This document shows, piece after piece, positions 11,975 through 23,651 of a DNA stretch of 64,000 bases. Each line of letters begins with the position of its first letter. The first letter of the stretch is position 1. The position numbers and the translations under genes are program-made. The notes beneath the pieces were generated by a model that saw only the letters and a list, made by a program, of their open reading frames with translations, did not search any database and had not been told where the DNA came from. The stretch comes from Aurifilum marmelostoma (lineage: Eukaryota; Ascomycota; Sordariomycetes; Diaporthales; Cryphonectriaceae), in the NCBI GenBank assembly GCA_027559495.1, contig JAMXSV010000006.1, positions 1,550,001 through 1,614,000 of the forward strand. Direction: 5' to 3'.

Positions 11975-12991
11975 GCGGGGGTGGCTTCGATGTGAGTTGA
12001 TCACGAAAAAGTCAAGAAAAGAAAAAAAAAAAGCCACTCTCTGATATCATAGAATGAGGTCTTGGAAATTGACTGATGCCCTCGTCAATCCACTGGCAGC
12101 TTTTCTCTCTTACTGACTGAGACTATGCAACGTATACTAGGCAACGTGATGGTGATTCTGCAGAGGGGTCTACAGGGTTAGGGTTAGTGTAAGTCGGGCC
12201 CGCCCGAGCCTTGCTCCACACCTATCGCCCAGACACTGTTGATGGGATATCCCTGGCTCCTAGAAAGGCACCGGACCCCCATCCCGCCACAGCTTCAGCC
12301 AGCGCCTGTGGTCAGAATTGTTGGCAGGTCTTCTCTGTATTGACAGCTTGTTCTTCGTAGATTTTCTTCTTCATCACCTCTTGATCCTCTGTGGAGGATA
12401 TACAGCTGACACTGACTGACATATCTACAGCATCCTGACCATGGTTTGCTGCCGCAACCAATACTCCCACATCTCGACCAGGCAATGTTCATGAGCAACC
12501 TCAGAGATCAATACAGTGCCTACAACGGGCCTCAAGGACACCTAGTCAGATCCAAGATCTAGAAAATAAAGTTCGTGTGTCACAATCAAAACGCGAGCTG
12601 TTGCATTCAGAAGCAGGCTCCCTTTGCAGCCTGGGCTCCGCCAATGCTCGCTATCGTGAGGGAGCCGTCTTGTCGGCCCAAGGCACCAACAACATCCAAG
12701 TTGCGAAACTAATGCCCACCGCCGCAGGACATGTCAGCAGCTGTAAGAAGGCGCAGCTGCGGTCCAACAGCTGGAGGAGGCCTCATGCTTTCCAACGCGG
12801 CCGCCTCAGGGAGTGTTAGCGCTGATGTCAGATTGTTTCCAAACGAGCAAGATACCATATCGTGTTATTTATTAAATATGGTCGTTGGGAACTCGAAGTC
12901 TTTCTGGCGACCTCATCTCTTCTTCGCCAACGAAATTCAGAACAGTGCACTTGCATCTAGTAGGACCAAGTCAGAACGTCATTGAACCACG
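11975..12991. other. Intergenic stretch between the element and the CVNH gene
   Basis: Normal base composition resumes at once. There are small open frames but none with recognisable features. It contains two adjacent TTAGGG units at 12174-12187 and the promoter of the next gene. Confidence 0.55.
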
Positions 12992-13954
12992 ATGCAGATT
13001 CCGTATGACAACGGCAGCCCAGAGCCGTATGGCCAGCCAAATGGCCCTCGCGACTCCTCGCCCTATTCCCAACCGCCATCTCAGCACCAGTCTCCTTACC
13101 CTCCCCCTCAGTATGGGCAGGGCTACGGGCAGCCTGGCTACGGGCAGCAGTACACGCCGCCGCCTCAGCAGGCTTATGCTCGACACAACGACGACTATCG
13201 GCCACCGGCACAGTATGGCGAATACAGGCAGTATGAGGGCCAGCACGGGCCGCCGCCACATCAGAACCACTCGCCTTACCAGCAGCAGTCACCGTACTAC
13301 CCGCCCGGCCCCCAGGCTCCGTACCAGCAGGGCGCTGCAGCGGACTACATGGGCCAGGGCCAACAAGGACCTCCTCACCCAGGCGGTAACCCCGAGGAGG
13401 ACCGTGGGGTGATGGGTGCCCTAGCCGGCGGAGCAGCAGGCGCGTGGGCAGGACACAAAGTCAATCACGGGTTCCTGGGAGCTCTGGGCGGAGCCTTTGC
13501 AGGCCACAAGCTTCAGGATGCCGTGCACGACCACAATAAGCACAAGAAGGACGAGAAAAAGCATCACAAGCACTCGCCCTCCCCGCCGCCACCACGCCCG
13601 CAGCAGCAGCAGCAGCACCACTATCAACAGGGCTCACTCGCAGGTAACTTCACTGCCTCATCTACGCAAGTGAGCCTGGACGGAGACTTTGATCTGATTG
13701 CGTCCTGCGGCCGGGTTGACGGGACCCGGAAGCTGAGCTCCATCAGCTTGAACCGCTGCCTGACGAACTCGGATGGGCATCTTCGCTGGGCCAGGGACGG
13801 GAACTTTGCTGCGTCGGCGAGGAATGTGCGGCTCGTTGATGGCGGGCGGATGCTGGAAGCTGAGCTGAAGAACTGTAGTGGACATTGGGTGTGGGATCGA
13901 ATTGTGCTGGATGAGAAGATCTCGAACGACAATGGAAATCTGGTGATGCTCTGA
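12992..13954 (+). CDS. Low-complexity / glycine-zipper / cyanovirin-N homology (CVNH) protein
   Basis: Single exon, 320 aa. Residues 1-130 are rich in Gln, Pro, Tyr and Gly with QYGQGYGQ-type repeats, a prion-like composition. Residues 138-173 are a glycine zipper (GALAGGAAGAWAGHK, then GALGGAFAGHK), which can insert in or coat membranes. Residues 175-210 are His/Lys-rich followed by poly-Pro and poly-Gln. Residues 213-320 match a CVNH domain: a start of the LAGNFTASS type, SLDGDFDLIASC, then internal Cys residues and a closing DRIVLDEKI. CVNH domains bind mannose-rich glycans in the known members; the ligand here is unknown. No signal peptide is evident, so it is probably cytosolic or membrane-associated. 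ATG at 12992 is the first in frame. Family assignment is firm; cell role is not. Confidence 0.88.
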   Translation: MQIPYDNGSPEPYGQPNGPRDSSPYSQPPSQHQSPYPPPQYGQGYGQPGYGQQYTPPPQQAYARHNDDYRPPAQYGEYRQYEGQHGPPPHQNHSPYQQQSPYYPPGPQAPYQQGAAADYMGQGQQGPPHPGGNPEEDRGVMGALAGGAAGAWAGHKVNHGFLGALGGAFAGHKLQDAVHDHNKHKKDEKKHHKHSPSPPPPRPQQQQQHHYQQGSLAGNFTASSTQVSLDGDFDLIASCGRVDGTRKLSSISLNRCLTNSDGHLRWARDGNFAASARNVRLVDGGRMLEAELKNCSGHWVWDRIVLDEKISNDNGNLVML

Positions 13955-14678
13955 AGACCAGAGAGCAGCCATGTTTCGTCAGCCCAAGTGATGGGAAATT
14001 TCCGAGTGGCATACCGTGTGCACTTCGTCGTGGACAGGTAGCCGCCAGCTTAGGATCACAGTGTCAGGTCAAAGTGTAGCATTCGTTCCTCTTAGGCTCT
14101 CAATAACTATATGCGGTCTTCCGGTCTTTGAATGTCGACGCTGCCCTTTTTCTGTAGCCTGGGCTTTATGGCACGTACAGTGCTTGTTATAGGCCCATGG
14201 CGCTGTAGCGTTGTGCTGCCATGCGCTGTAGCATCCGCGACCCGCTAGACTGTCCAGCGACGTCATGTTTTAAGCTGCATAAGTATCACACCATCCACTC
14301 CAATCACTGGTTAACCGCTACAGCTTTGTGGCTTGCAACCCAATGACGCACACACGATTGAAGCTCAATTCGCAGACGCTGCTGGCCCGGCGAGTGCACT
14401 CTGTCAGTGTCTTACCGATGCTGCTTGGAAATCATCGAACATACCCGTAAACAGCGAGCAGATTTATGGCACTTTGTCCGCCCGAGTTCTTGCTCACCTC
14501 GCCTTATCTTGGACAGGAGTGAAGTGGGCCCTCCTTACCCCTCGAATCGTCAACCCCGCCTCGGATCTTTCTTTGGGCATGAGGTTCGCCGGCTCGAGGC
14601 TTCGGAAATCCCCGTTTTCAACCTCGCCCACGGGGTCGCAGAAGCTTGTTCGAACCACAGCTCGTCGTCCTTAAGACG
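13955..14678. other. Intergenic between CVNH and MFS genes
   Basis: About 720 bases holding the 3' end of one gene and the promoter of the next. I see no further gene or repeat. Confidence 0.6.
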
Positions 14679-16391
14679 ATGTCCGCGGAAGCAGACCCGA
14701 CACGGGAGCCTCTCCTCGGGCCCCCCACAACACAGGCTGGATACGGTATCCATAACAGCAACAAGGCACACGATGTAGCTTCCGGTCATGCCAAGATCGT
14801 ACACTTCTCCGCCGGTGACGCAGAGGACCCTCGGAACTGGCCTCGGTGGAAGAAATGGCTCATGATCGGTCCCATCATTTTGATCGACCTGTCCGTGAGC
14901 TGGGGCGCGTCGGGCTTCTCGCCCGCCAGCAAGAAGTTCGCTCTCGACTTTGGGCTGCCGGCCGGGATGGGGACGCTGGGTCTGTCTTCATACGTCCTCG
15001 GCCTGGCTTTTGGGCCCATGACCCTGGCGCCGCTCTCAGAGGTGTGTTGCTGTGGGAGACTTGTCATCTCGAGTGCAATCTATGCTGACTTTATATGTGT
15101 GCCTAGTACTACGGACGGCGCCCAGTCTACATTTACTCGTACTTCATCTATCTGTGTCTGCTGGCTGGATCCGCGGTGTCCCCTAGTCTTGCCGTTTTCC
15201 TTCCCATCCGCTTGTTGTCCGGTTACTTTGCGTCTGTTACAATCGCCAACTTCGGAGGTACCATTGCTGACCTGTATCACCCTCACGATACTGGCCCTGC
15301 TATGTCGCTATATCTCTGGGCCGCGACGTGTGGTTCGCCCAGTGGGTTTTTTCTGTTGTCCTTTGTTGCCCATCACAAGGGCTGGAGGGATGTTTTCTGG
15401 GCTCTGCTGGCCATCTGCGGTACCCTCTGGGCCATCATGACGTTGTCCCTGATCTACTGCGGAGAGACACGGCACAGCATCATCCTCGAGAGAAGGGCTG
15501 AGCGTGAGCGGGATTCAAGCAGTGAAGATGGAACAGTCGAGATCCCCGAACACCTGCGAAAGCGGAGTGTCAAGGAGCTCTTCAACCTCACGTTGTCTAG
15601 ACCTTTCAGATTCCTGGGCACAGAGGCCATCATCATCTTTGGAGCCCTGTATAACGGGTACCTTTACGGCCTGAGCTTTCTTTTCAATACGGCGTTTACG
15701 CTTGTCTTTGGTCACGGGCATGGCTTTCATACCATTGGAGTCGGCGTCTGCTTCCTGGGTCTCTGTTTTGGGATCAGCCTCGGCCCAGTCACCAATATCT
15801 TGCAAGAGAAGTACTATCAGCGCATGGTGCATCTATCTGGTGGCAAGAACGTTCCGGAAGCTCGGGTCGAGCCCATGGGAAAAATCGCAGCTATTCGTAA
15901 GCCAACCTTCATGTTGATGTCTTGGTGGCAAGGACGCTTCTGGTAGACTGACACAGTGCTTAGTTCTCCCGGTATCACTCCTTTGGTTTGCCTGGACGAC
16001 CGACCCCAGCATCCATCCCATTGTACCCGTCCTCGCCTCGGCACTCTGGGGATGGAGCTTCTACTCCCTGATCCTGATGACCTTTACGTATACTGAGGAT
16101 TCGTACAAGCAATACTCTGCCTCCGCGCTGGCGGGCATCGGCCTCATTCGGAACCTGTTTGGAGCAGTCTTCCCGCTTTTTGCACACAGCCTTTTCACGA
16201 ATCTGGGGTACGAGTGGGCAGGCACGCTGCTTGCTGGGCTTGCGCTGATTCTTGTGCCAATACCATTTGTGCTCAGTCGATATGGGCGGCTTCTGCGGGA
16301 GAAGAGCCCCTGGGCGAGGGAGCACATGGATGACCTGGAAGACGAAGACGAAGCCGGACCGTCTGCCGCGGCGGATGTGAGGGTAGCTTGA
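14679..16391 (+). CDS. MFS transporter, DHA1 polyamine/multidrug type
   Basis: Predicted plasma-membrane proton antiporter exporting drugs, polyamines or metabolites. Exons 14679-15041, 15107-15896 and 15964-16391 give 526 aa; both introns are GT-AG with agreeing phases. The cytosolic N-terminus ends in the signature DPRNWPRWKKW just before helix 1, typical of the fungal Tpo1/caffeine-resistance group. The loop 2-3 motif A is split by intron 1 and reads E then YYGRRP. Helices follow through LLSGYFASVTIANFGGTIAD, and a long charged central loop (about residues 270-305) precedes the second half. The C-terminus is acidic. An in-frame ATG upstream at 14646 is possible, but 14679 gives the usual N-terminal length. 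Substrate unknown. It is convergent with the permease gene that follows, with only about 115 bases between stop codons. Confidence 0.88.
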
Positions 16392-16505
16392 TATCATTAC
16401 TATCTTCTTGCTTGCTAATATATGTCTCATTCTAACACTTATTTTCATTGCAATGTTGGATATTGTAGTACACTTGGTGCCGTGTAGGCGACCCAGATCA
16501 GCATC

Positions 16506-18832
16506 TCAATGCTCGACAATCAGCCCATCTGACTCGGGAGGGCCTTGGTAGACTGAGTATGACATCTCAATGTCAGCTTCGAGTTCACCTATATACGCCT
16601 GGGCACGAGGGCTGACAGTTGGTCGGAGAGGGAAAAAAAAAACGAGTTGCTTACCTTTGCGAGCATAAACCGCATACCAGATGGCACTCAGGGCCATGAA
16701 GCCGAAGAAGACCACAATCGCATAATTCATGCTGACGTCCGTCACCGGCAGCACGGTCGGCATCGAGAACAAGACCGTCTCAAAGGCAATCCACAACAAG
16801 GCCACGATGTTGACAGTCCAGCCGAGAAGCCCCCCATCGTCCACCTGGCCGCATTGACGTCCCTGCGCCGGTGGAACAGCGAGATGGCGATGGGGATACC
16901 GTACGACACGGCCAGCGAGATGACGCCCACGCTCACGAAGGCGAGGAAGGCCGACGAGGAGCCCAGGTTGATGATGCCGAGCAGCATCTGGATCACGGTG
17001 GTGAGGACCAGAGCCCAGATGGGCGTGCCGTGGCGGGTGTCGACGCGGGACCACAGGTGGCCGAGCGGGATGGCCTTGTCGCGCGAGAAGGCCCACGTGC
17101 AGCGGGAGGCGGCGACGGTGATGGAGATGGAGCAGAAGAGGGTGATGATGAGCACGAGGAAGGTCAGGGCCAGGCCGCCGCCGGGGGAGTCCATCACGAC
17201 GCCAAAGATGTAGGGCAGGGCTTGGGCTATGGGCGCCTCGAGGATGTCCTCTAGGGGTGGGAGAGTGGCGCATATGGGTCTGGGGGAGGGGGGGGAGGGT
17301 GTTGGTTCGGCATGGTAAGCGCAAGGTTTTGGGAGTTTGGTTTTTCCCCCAGGGAAGGGTCAAGAGGTGGGCTTGGGTTCTTGACACTTACATGATGAAG
17401 AAAAGGCCTGCAATACCTCCTACGGGAACGCACAGGGCGATGGCCTTGGGCAGTTTGGTCGTTGGGTCTCCGCACTCTTCAGCCATGGAGGTGATCATGC
17501 CAATGGCCGAGAAACTGAGGTAAAAGTTAGAGGGTCGTTCCTTGTTACAGGTCTGGAGAACAGAAGGCGGTTTGTCTTTGATTTTACTTACGTGTATGCC
17601 GAGGGCTAATCAATATTTGGGCGTGGTCAGCATTGACTAGACTTTGGCCTTCCTCTAGAACATGTTGCACACAAATGAAATTACGCCAGAGGGTGGTGAA
17701 TTGGTCAACCTACCAGCATGCCAATGAAGAAGGAGAAGCCTCCCCAGCCGGAGAGGGATGTATCATAGGCGCCCTGTGATGGAAATCAAACCTGGTCAGC
17801 GGGACAAAGCCTTCTTTTCCGGCTCCAAGTGTGCCTTGCCAGCCTATATTCTGGCCGTTCGGGATCATCCACATACCAAGGTATCTCGAGCCGAATGTCT
17901 CCCCACAGCCGCCTTGGACGACAGGCAGATGAGCGTGATGAGTATGCTGACAGCCGTGAACGCAGCACAGATGGTATCCACCATGGGCAGGACCCTGTTC
18001 CCATACGCGACGATGACAAAGGTGATGAGGCAGATGGCATAAAAGATGAGCAGCACCTGCCAGGACGAGGGGGCCCAGTCCGGGTGGTACAGGGCCACGG
18101 TGGCGGCGATGAGGGAGGCGAAGCCAAAGTTGACGGACAGGGTGATGGTCCAGTTGCCGATGAGCCAGGTCCAGCCCGTGATGAAGGACAGCACGGTGCG
18201 GTAGCGGGGGCTGGCGAGCTGGAAGGACCAGTAGTAGGGGCCGGCGGACGTCGGGTAGCGGGAGGCGAACTCGCCTAGGGAGAGGGCCACGCACTCGTCT
18301 ACTATGCAGACTACTACCCAGCCGAGGAACATGGGGAGGGCGCCTGGTCGTCATGTCAGCCAGGAGAAGAGGGGGGGGGGGAGGGGAAGATGACAAGACA
18401 GAAGGAGGGTTTGTTGGGTGGTTTTTCGAGGGATGGGAGGGGGGAATGGACTTGCCTCCGCCGTAGACGGCACTGATCAGAGGGCTGCCGAAGCCATAGG
18501 GAATCTAGATAGTGGTGATGAATATGTCAGAATGAGAGCGAGAAAGTAATTAGATGATAGAGGTGAGGAACGACAGCGGCGGCGGCGACGAGGCACTGAG
18601 GGAAGGCCTGGATGCGATCAGTGCCACATATATCAGCTGGAGGACTCACAGCAGCAATGGCCAAGGACTGAAACAGAAGCGTGATCATGGACCTGTTCCG
18701 CTGCAGCTCAGGCGTGTACCCCAGGACCGTAAGATCATGAAGTTCCGAGACGGTGCCCTTCTCTGGGAACGGGGCCTCCTCGTCGCCGGCTGAGGCGGAG
18801 GGCTTCTTTTCCACCACATCCGAAGATTCCAT
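16506..18832 (-). CDS. APC-family amino-acid/choline-type permease (apparent frameshift)
   Basis: Integral membrane transporter importing amino acids, GABA, choline or similar. Exons in coding order: 18832-18650, 18504-18456, 18343-17877, 17773-17714, 17605-17592, 17514-17392, 17279-16655, 16588-16506. The chain starts MESSDVV and shows the family block LTVLGYTPELQR before helix 1, then IPYGFGSPL, GEFASRYPTSAGPYYW and YTFSAIGMI. Exon 5 is only 14 bp (PSAYT). Intron 2 (18344-18455) has a GC donor (GCAAGT). In exon 7 the frame must shift by one base near a run of six C at 16830-16835. Before it the frame reads RWTMGG, after it LLGWTVNIVALLW, and no intron fits between. Adding one base would give about 534 aa, the usual length. 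So it is either a true null allele or a base missed in a homopolymer. It is a tandem neighbour of the kinase gene, on the same strand. Confidence 0.85.
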
Positions 18833-20385
18833 GGTTTTGTCTTTGTTCTCCCTTTTTTTCTTTTCTTTCTTTTTCTCCTTTCGCCTTTCCTCCCTCTTGG
18901 GCTTCAGTGATGGCGCTGATACGTCACACGACTCTCACACTCACACCCTTGACGTGTGTGTGTATGTGTGTAAATGTTTCTCTCACTGATACTCTGGATG
19001 TTCGTCTGCAAGGGAGGGTGGGGGCGGATATAATAATATCATCAGATCAAGACTGTTTATTCCTTTTATGCGTACAAGAAACTTCCCCGAGGCTGCCCCG
19101 AAAGATTAGCAGTCATGCTCAGGGGAAAGTCAAGTCAAAGCATATCTACGCCATGTTGCTGATGAGTACGAGAAGAGGAGAAGACGAAGAAGGAGAAGAT
19201 AAGGCCCTTTCTTATCTGGTCCTATCATTAAGCTTCTTGTGTAGATCGGAAACACGACGGGGCATCTCACGGAGCGGACGGGGGAGAGGATAGACCAGTA
19301 GGTCTAGAGACCAGGTCCCCGCCGGCCCCTCATGACGGTTCCGAAGTAGCATGCTGTTGCTGCTGCTACTGTGATACACTGACAAAATTGGGCCACTCAT
19401 TCATGGTGTGGTGCTGGTGGTGCTGATGGTGGGAGGGGGATAAGACACGGGGTTGGACTTGAACTAGTTAGCACTAATACTACAGTCAGATAGACATACC
19501 TAGGTAGTATACTTCTCCATTATGGCACTAGCATTATACTTACATGGTTGTCCTAATATGACTACAGCCGTAATAAATATCCGCAACCCCCAGAACACTA
19601 ATAAAACATGGCGTTCTCTTGGCCTCGGTGCGCGGGTCACCCTCTTCTAGGGGATGCTGGGGAACCCCTGGGGCAAGTTTTGGACAAGAATGCCGATAGA
19701 CTGATAGGTGAATCATAGTGATTGGGTTGTAGATAATATCTTAATTATCAGAAGATATGACCTAGTAGGTTTGGCTTGCCGAGCGGCAAAAGCTACTATA
19801 TACACCCTATTTTTATTGGTCTATCTGCTTCCTGGTCTCTGTCACTTATCGTTGCTCGGGATGTGGAGAGGAAAGTAGTCCTTGTCCAATGGACGCACAG
19901 TCTGCATCTGATATATCGGCTATAGAAGTATCTCCCTTGAATCTCTGTCCATGTTAGGTTGCTGAGGCCAAGCACTAGAAGCTGCTAGGTAGTACGGGCA
20001 TCAGTCGATATTCGTTTCAAGTTCGAATGTCGAAACAAAACCGAGCCTGTCAGAGAGCTCCTGGCTGGTCACGCCCTCGAGTAATAGAGAACAATGCTAC
20101 GCTGCTTTTCTTGAACCCAACGTCGTTTACATAAATATATAAATGATCCGCTAACGGCAATGCTAGAGCGCCATGACCTCCATCCGCTGCCCTTTTCCGA
20201 TGCGATCGCATTTGATTTTCATGCGATACCATGAACGAGTCGCCCTCGCTTTTCCGAAAGCCAAGCCGACCCATCACCCCGCCTTACCCCAAAATTAAAG
20301 AAATGAAAGGGCAGAGAAAAAAAAGGTTAACCCTATGGATGAGTGCATATCTCTGTGCCGAGAGTTCGGGCACTCATAGCATATA
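18833..20385. other. Intergenic: permease promoter and kinase 3' flank
   Basis: Contains a long pyrimidine tract on the + strand (18837-18905, so purines upstream of the permease start) and a GT/TG-rich microsatellite near 18951-18980. Open frames here look random. No gene supported. Confidence 0.55.
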
Positions 20386-22567
20386 TCAAGAATGACCATC
20401 AAATGCAGGATTCCACTCCCACCCCTCGTGGCTGCCAGGCTCATAACAGAGCTTAGCTCTGCCCGGGAACACAAACAAGAAGATGAGGTGACCCAGGAGC
20501 AGGAGGATGGTCTTGTACAGCTCCAGGTTCCAGGAAAGATCAACGGCCGCAACAACGGCTAGACCGCCCCCCAGGGCCAGAAAGCTGCCGGGCCAGCAAG
20601 CGCGGGCCAGCAAGCCCATCTTGACGACGAAGAGCAAGAATCGGAACGTAGGGGATGTCAGCTGGTTCATCCTGCGCATGAGATGATACCAGCTCAGCTG
20701 CAGAGAACCGAACCAGTTTGTGGGAGGGGGCATAAGGAGAGGAGGGGCGGCAGCGCCGTTGACATGGCGGACAGGACTAGTATGTCGGCGCCTGGGCGAC
20801 ATGGCACGAAACGGGCTCTCTGGGCTTCGAGATGGTGACATCGTGGGAGCCCGGTGTCGGGGCGTGGTGGGCGTCATCGGAAGTTTCTGCAGGCTGTTGC
20901 GAATGGTCGGCTGGGGCGAGTCGTCCTCCCTGCGTACGGGCACAAGGTCTTCCTGGGATGCCGACTGCACCGTGGCGCGCTTTCTTGGGTCTATAATGTG
21001 GTCAGTGTGTATTCAGAGATCAGAATTGCTAATTCAAACAGAAAGGCAGTCGTACCTGGTACGGGAGTACTAGGCGGCGCAGGGGAATCTAGACTCTGGA
21101 TCCTGCGGCCTGGGATGTTGAGCGAGGATCCCGACGCCCTCGACATGTTCTCGATGTTTGTCACGTTCTTGAGGGCGCTGAGGACCTCGTTCGCACTGGG
21201 TCGATCCGTGGGGTTGAGTGCCAGCAGCTGCTTCAGGAGCATGTAGAGCTTGTCCGGGAGCTCTGGCCGCTCGCGCCTCTCGTCCTCAAACCCCTTCCAG
21301 TCCGTGATCTCGGCCCGCAGCGTATCGATATCCTCCAGCTCCTCGTGGATGGTGTTTGCAGCCCGGTAAGGGAGGCGCCCGAAGCACATGAAATAGAGGA
21401 TCATGCCGAGCGAAAAGATGTCAGACTTGGTGGTGAAGTTGCCATACCTGCCCGTAGCATCCTGCCGCAGGACTTCTGGCGCGCAGTATGAAATCGTGCC
21501 AGTAGATCCCGTCGACTTGCGCACAACATTCTCGGCCTGCACCTCGCCGAAGTCGCTGATAAGGCAGATGGTCTTGTCTCTCTCGTTGTGCAAGAGGCAG
21601 TTGCTCGGCTTCAGGTCGCGGTGGATATAGTTTGCTGCGTGCAGGTAGGCCAGGCCGGCAGTGATGTCGCGGAAGTACGAGTAGATCTGCTCGGGCTGCA
21701 GCTGCGACTGGGCGGACCACGTGTTGGTCGGCTTGTCCGTCTGTCCCTTGGATCGCCGCCGCATCTGGGCCTTGAGTTCCTCCTTGGTGGCCTCCCCAGG
21801 AACCCTGCCGACAACCTTCTTCCACAGATCGCCCCCGTTGCAGTATTGCTGCAGGATGAAGGCGCAGGCGACGGGAGGGCTGAAGCGGCCGAGCTGGACG
21901 TCTTCCAGCCAGACGTGCCGGTACGAGACCAGGTTCGGGTGCGACAGCTTGGCGAGCAGCTCGACCTCCAGGAGCACCTTCTCCAGCCAGGCATGATCAT
22001 CACCCACAGGGACACGCTTGCATGCAAAGTAGCCCAGGTGACAGCCGTCGATCTCGTGTCTCACAAGCAGCACCACGCCCTTGCCGCCCCTGCCCAGCTC
22101 GCTCTCCTCGACAAAGAAGGTCTTGAAGTAGTTTGGCTGGAACGCCGTCCTCCTGATGCGCCCGCCGTCCTGCACAGCAGGCGTGCTCGACACAAACTCG
22201 GCATCCGAGACCTCGTCGGTCAGGCTCTCGCCGTCGTCATCATGAAATGGCTGCACCAGCCTGCGGATGGGGCTCGAGGGAGGAAGATCGGACCGGAAGA
22301 AGTCGTTGCCGCGAAGCATGCGGAAGTACTCTGGGTCGACGTAGGAGTCGCTGTCAGAGGAGGCATCGTAGGGTCTGTCGGGGGAGGAGGGCCGCAGAGG
22401 TTGGTGGCACGCTGGACATTCGCTCAGGGCACGATCGAGCTGGAGACGCTGCGAGGAAGGGTCGCGGACGACAACTGCATTCTGATGACGCCTGGGAAGA
22501 GAGGGATGGTGTCAATAATGCTTAGAGCGGAGATACCATACAAAGGCAACACAAGACGATGGGCCAT
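20386..22567 (-). CDS. IKS1: Iks1-like serine/threonine protein kinase with C-terminal membrane anchor
   Basis: 688 aa in three exons: 22567-22542 (26 bp, MAHRLVLP), 22491-21056 and 20990-20386. The start is set by the short first exon, which alone joins in frame to RHQNAVVVRDPSSQ, the usual N-terminus of fungal IKS kinases. A CPACHQPL segment follows near residue 35. The kinase domain (about 130-460) has the glycine loop LGRGGKGVV, the ATP lysine in FACKRV, the catalytic loop HRDLKPSN (about 299), a DFG motif and APE. Residues about 500-600 are Pro/Ser/Arg-rich and likely disordered. Near the C-terminus two hydrophobic segments suggest membrane attachment. The yeast relative Iks1 is a kinase of poorly known function. 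The symbol reflects family resemblance, not proven orthology. Confidence 0.9.
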
Positions 22568-23651
22568 CTGCAGATACTAGACGGTCACGTCAGAGCTCGT
22601 GGGACGAGAGGACAGACGTACAGGACAATCTCGCGACCTCGCGAGTGGTAAGGAATCATCGACATCACTGCTTGGCCAGATCAGGACGCATCAGGATGCA
22701 AAAGAGAAGTCAGCATTGTGAGCGAGGGCCCGCGGCTCGAAAGCATACGGACACAGCTCTGGAAACGAATGGAGCAGCCAGTGGAAAGGGAGAGGTTCCC
22801 GTCAGTCGTTTGTTCTTTGTTGTTGTGACATGTTCATGAAGGAAAGTGGGATGCTCAGGAACGTTTAAAGAACGAACGGTTTTCGAACTCGGCAGCCCTC
22901 GGCCTTCATGCAAGGTAGAGTGAGTGAGTGCTAGCTACAGTAAGCATAATCAGCAGGTCAACCGCAGTGGCAGGGGCTGGCTGTCGAGTCACGGTATTTC
23001 CCATAGTACAATAGCTTGGCGGTTTTTATGGGGCAATGTCACTAATCTAGAACCCTGTAGGCCTGCACTATGGTACATTGACGGTAGATGAGCACCCGTC
23101 AGGGGGTCCGTTAGGGGCACCACCCGCCTGAGTGACATCAGTTGTGATGGCCGATGCATCTAAGCGGGGCAGCCTGCCTCTGTCTCACATGCTTAACTTG
23201 TATACAAGTCGAGTCTGCGCGAGATGGCCTCTCATCTTTTTCTGACCCAACTCGCTACATTACGAGACATATGGACAGACCATACAGCGTACAGAATCCT
23301 GGCCAAGCAATTTCGACCACGACAATCTGAATCGTGCGGCGTGACCCGGGTTGAGAATCTGATCGGTGCAACCTCATGAGAGCCATGGAGTGCTTGGGTG
23401 CCACCATTCTTGTTCTCGATGACGAGGTCCACTCCTTTGCGACTCATTAGCATATATTCGTCTTGTAACAACAGGCGTCATATAGTACCTTGTCCGAATT
23501 CTACCATTCAAATGTGGCGCATTCATGGCATAATCATGATCCTAAGCACTGGGGAGAGGCTGGCCAGACGACCAGGATTAGTGAGAATATCCAGCCTACG
23601 ATCGGAAGTTTAGACTGACCAGTGAGGTTGTGAGTGAATCGGCGTACAAGC
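22568..23651. other. Intergenic between kinase start and Zn2Cys6 gene end
   Basis: About 1.1 kb with the kinase promoter on the left and the 3' flank of the regulator on the right. Several short frames, none with features of a gene. Confidence 0.55.

Noticed and set aside
21588..22580. 330-codon + strand frame
   Set aside because: Lies opposite the kinase exon 2, which has all catalytic motifs. The + frame has none.
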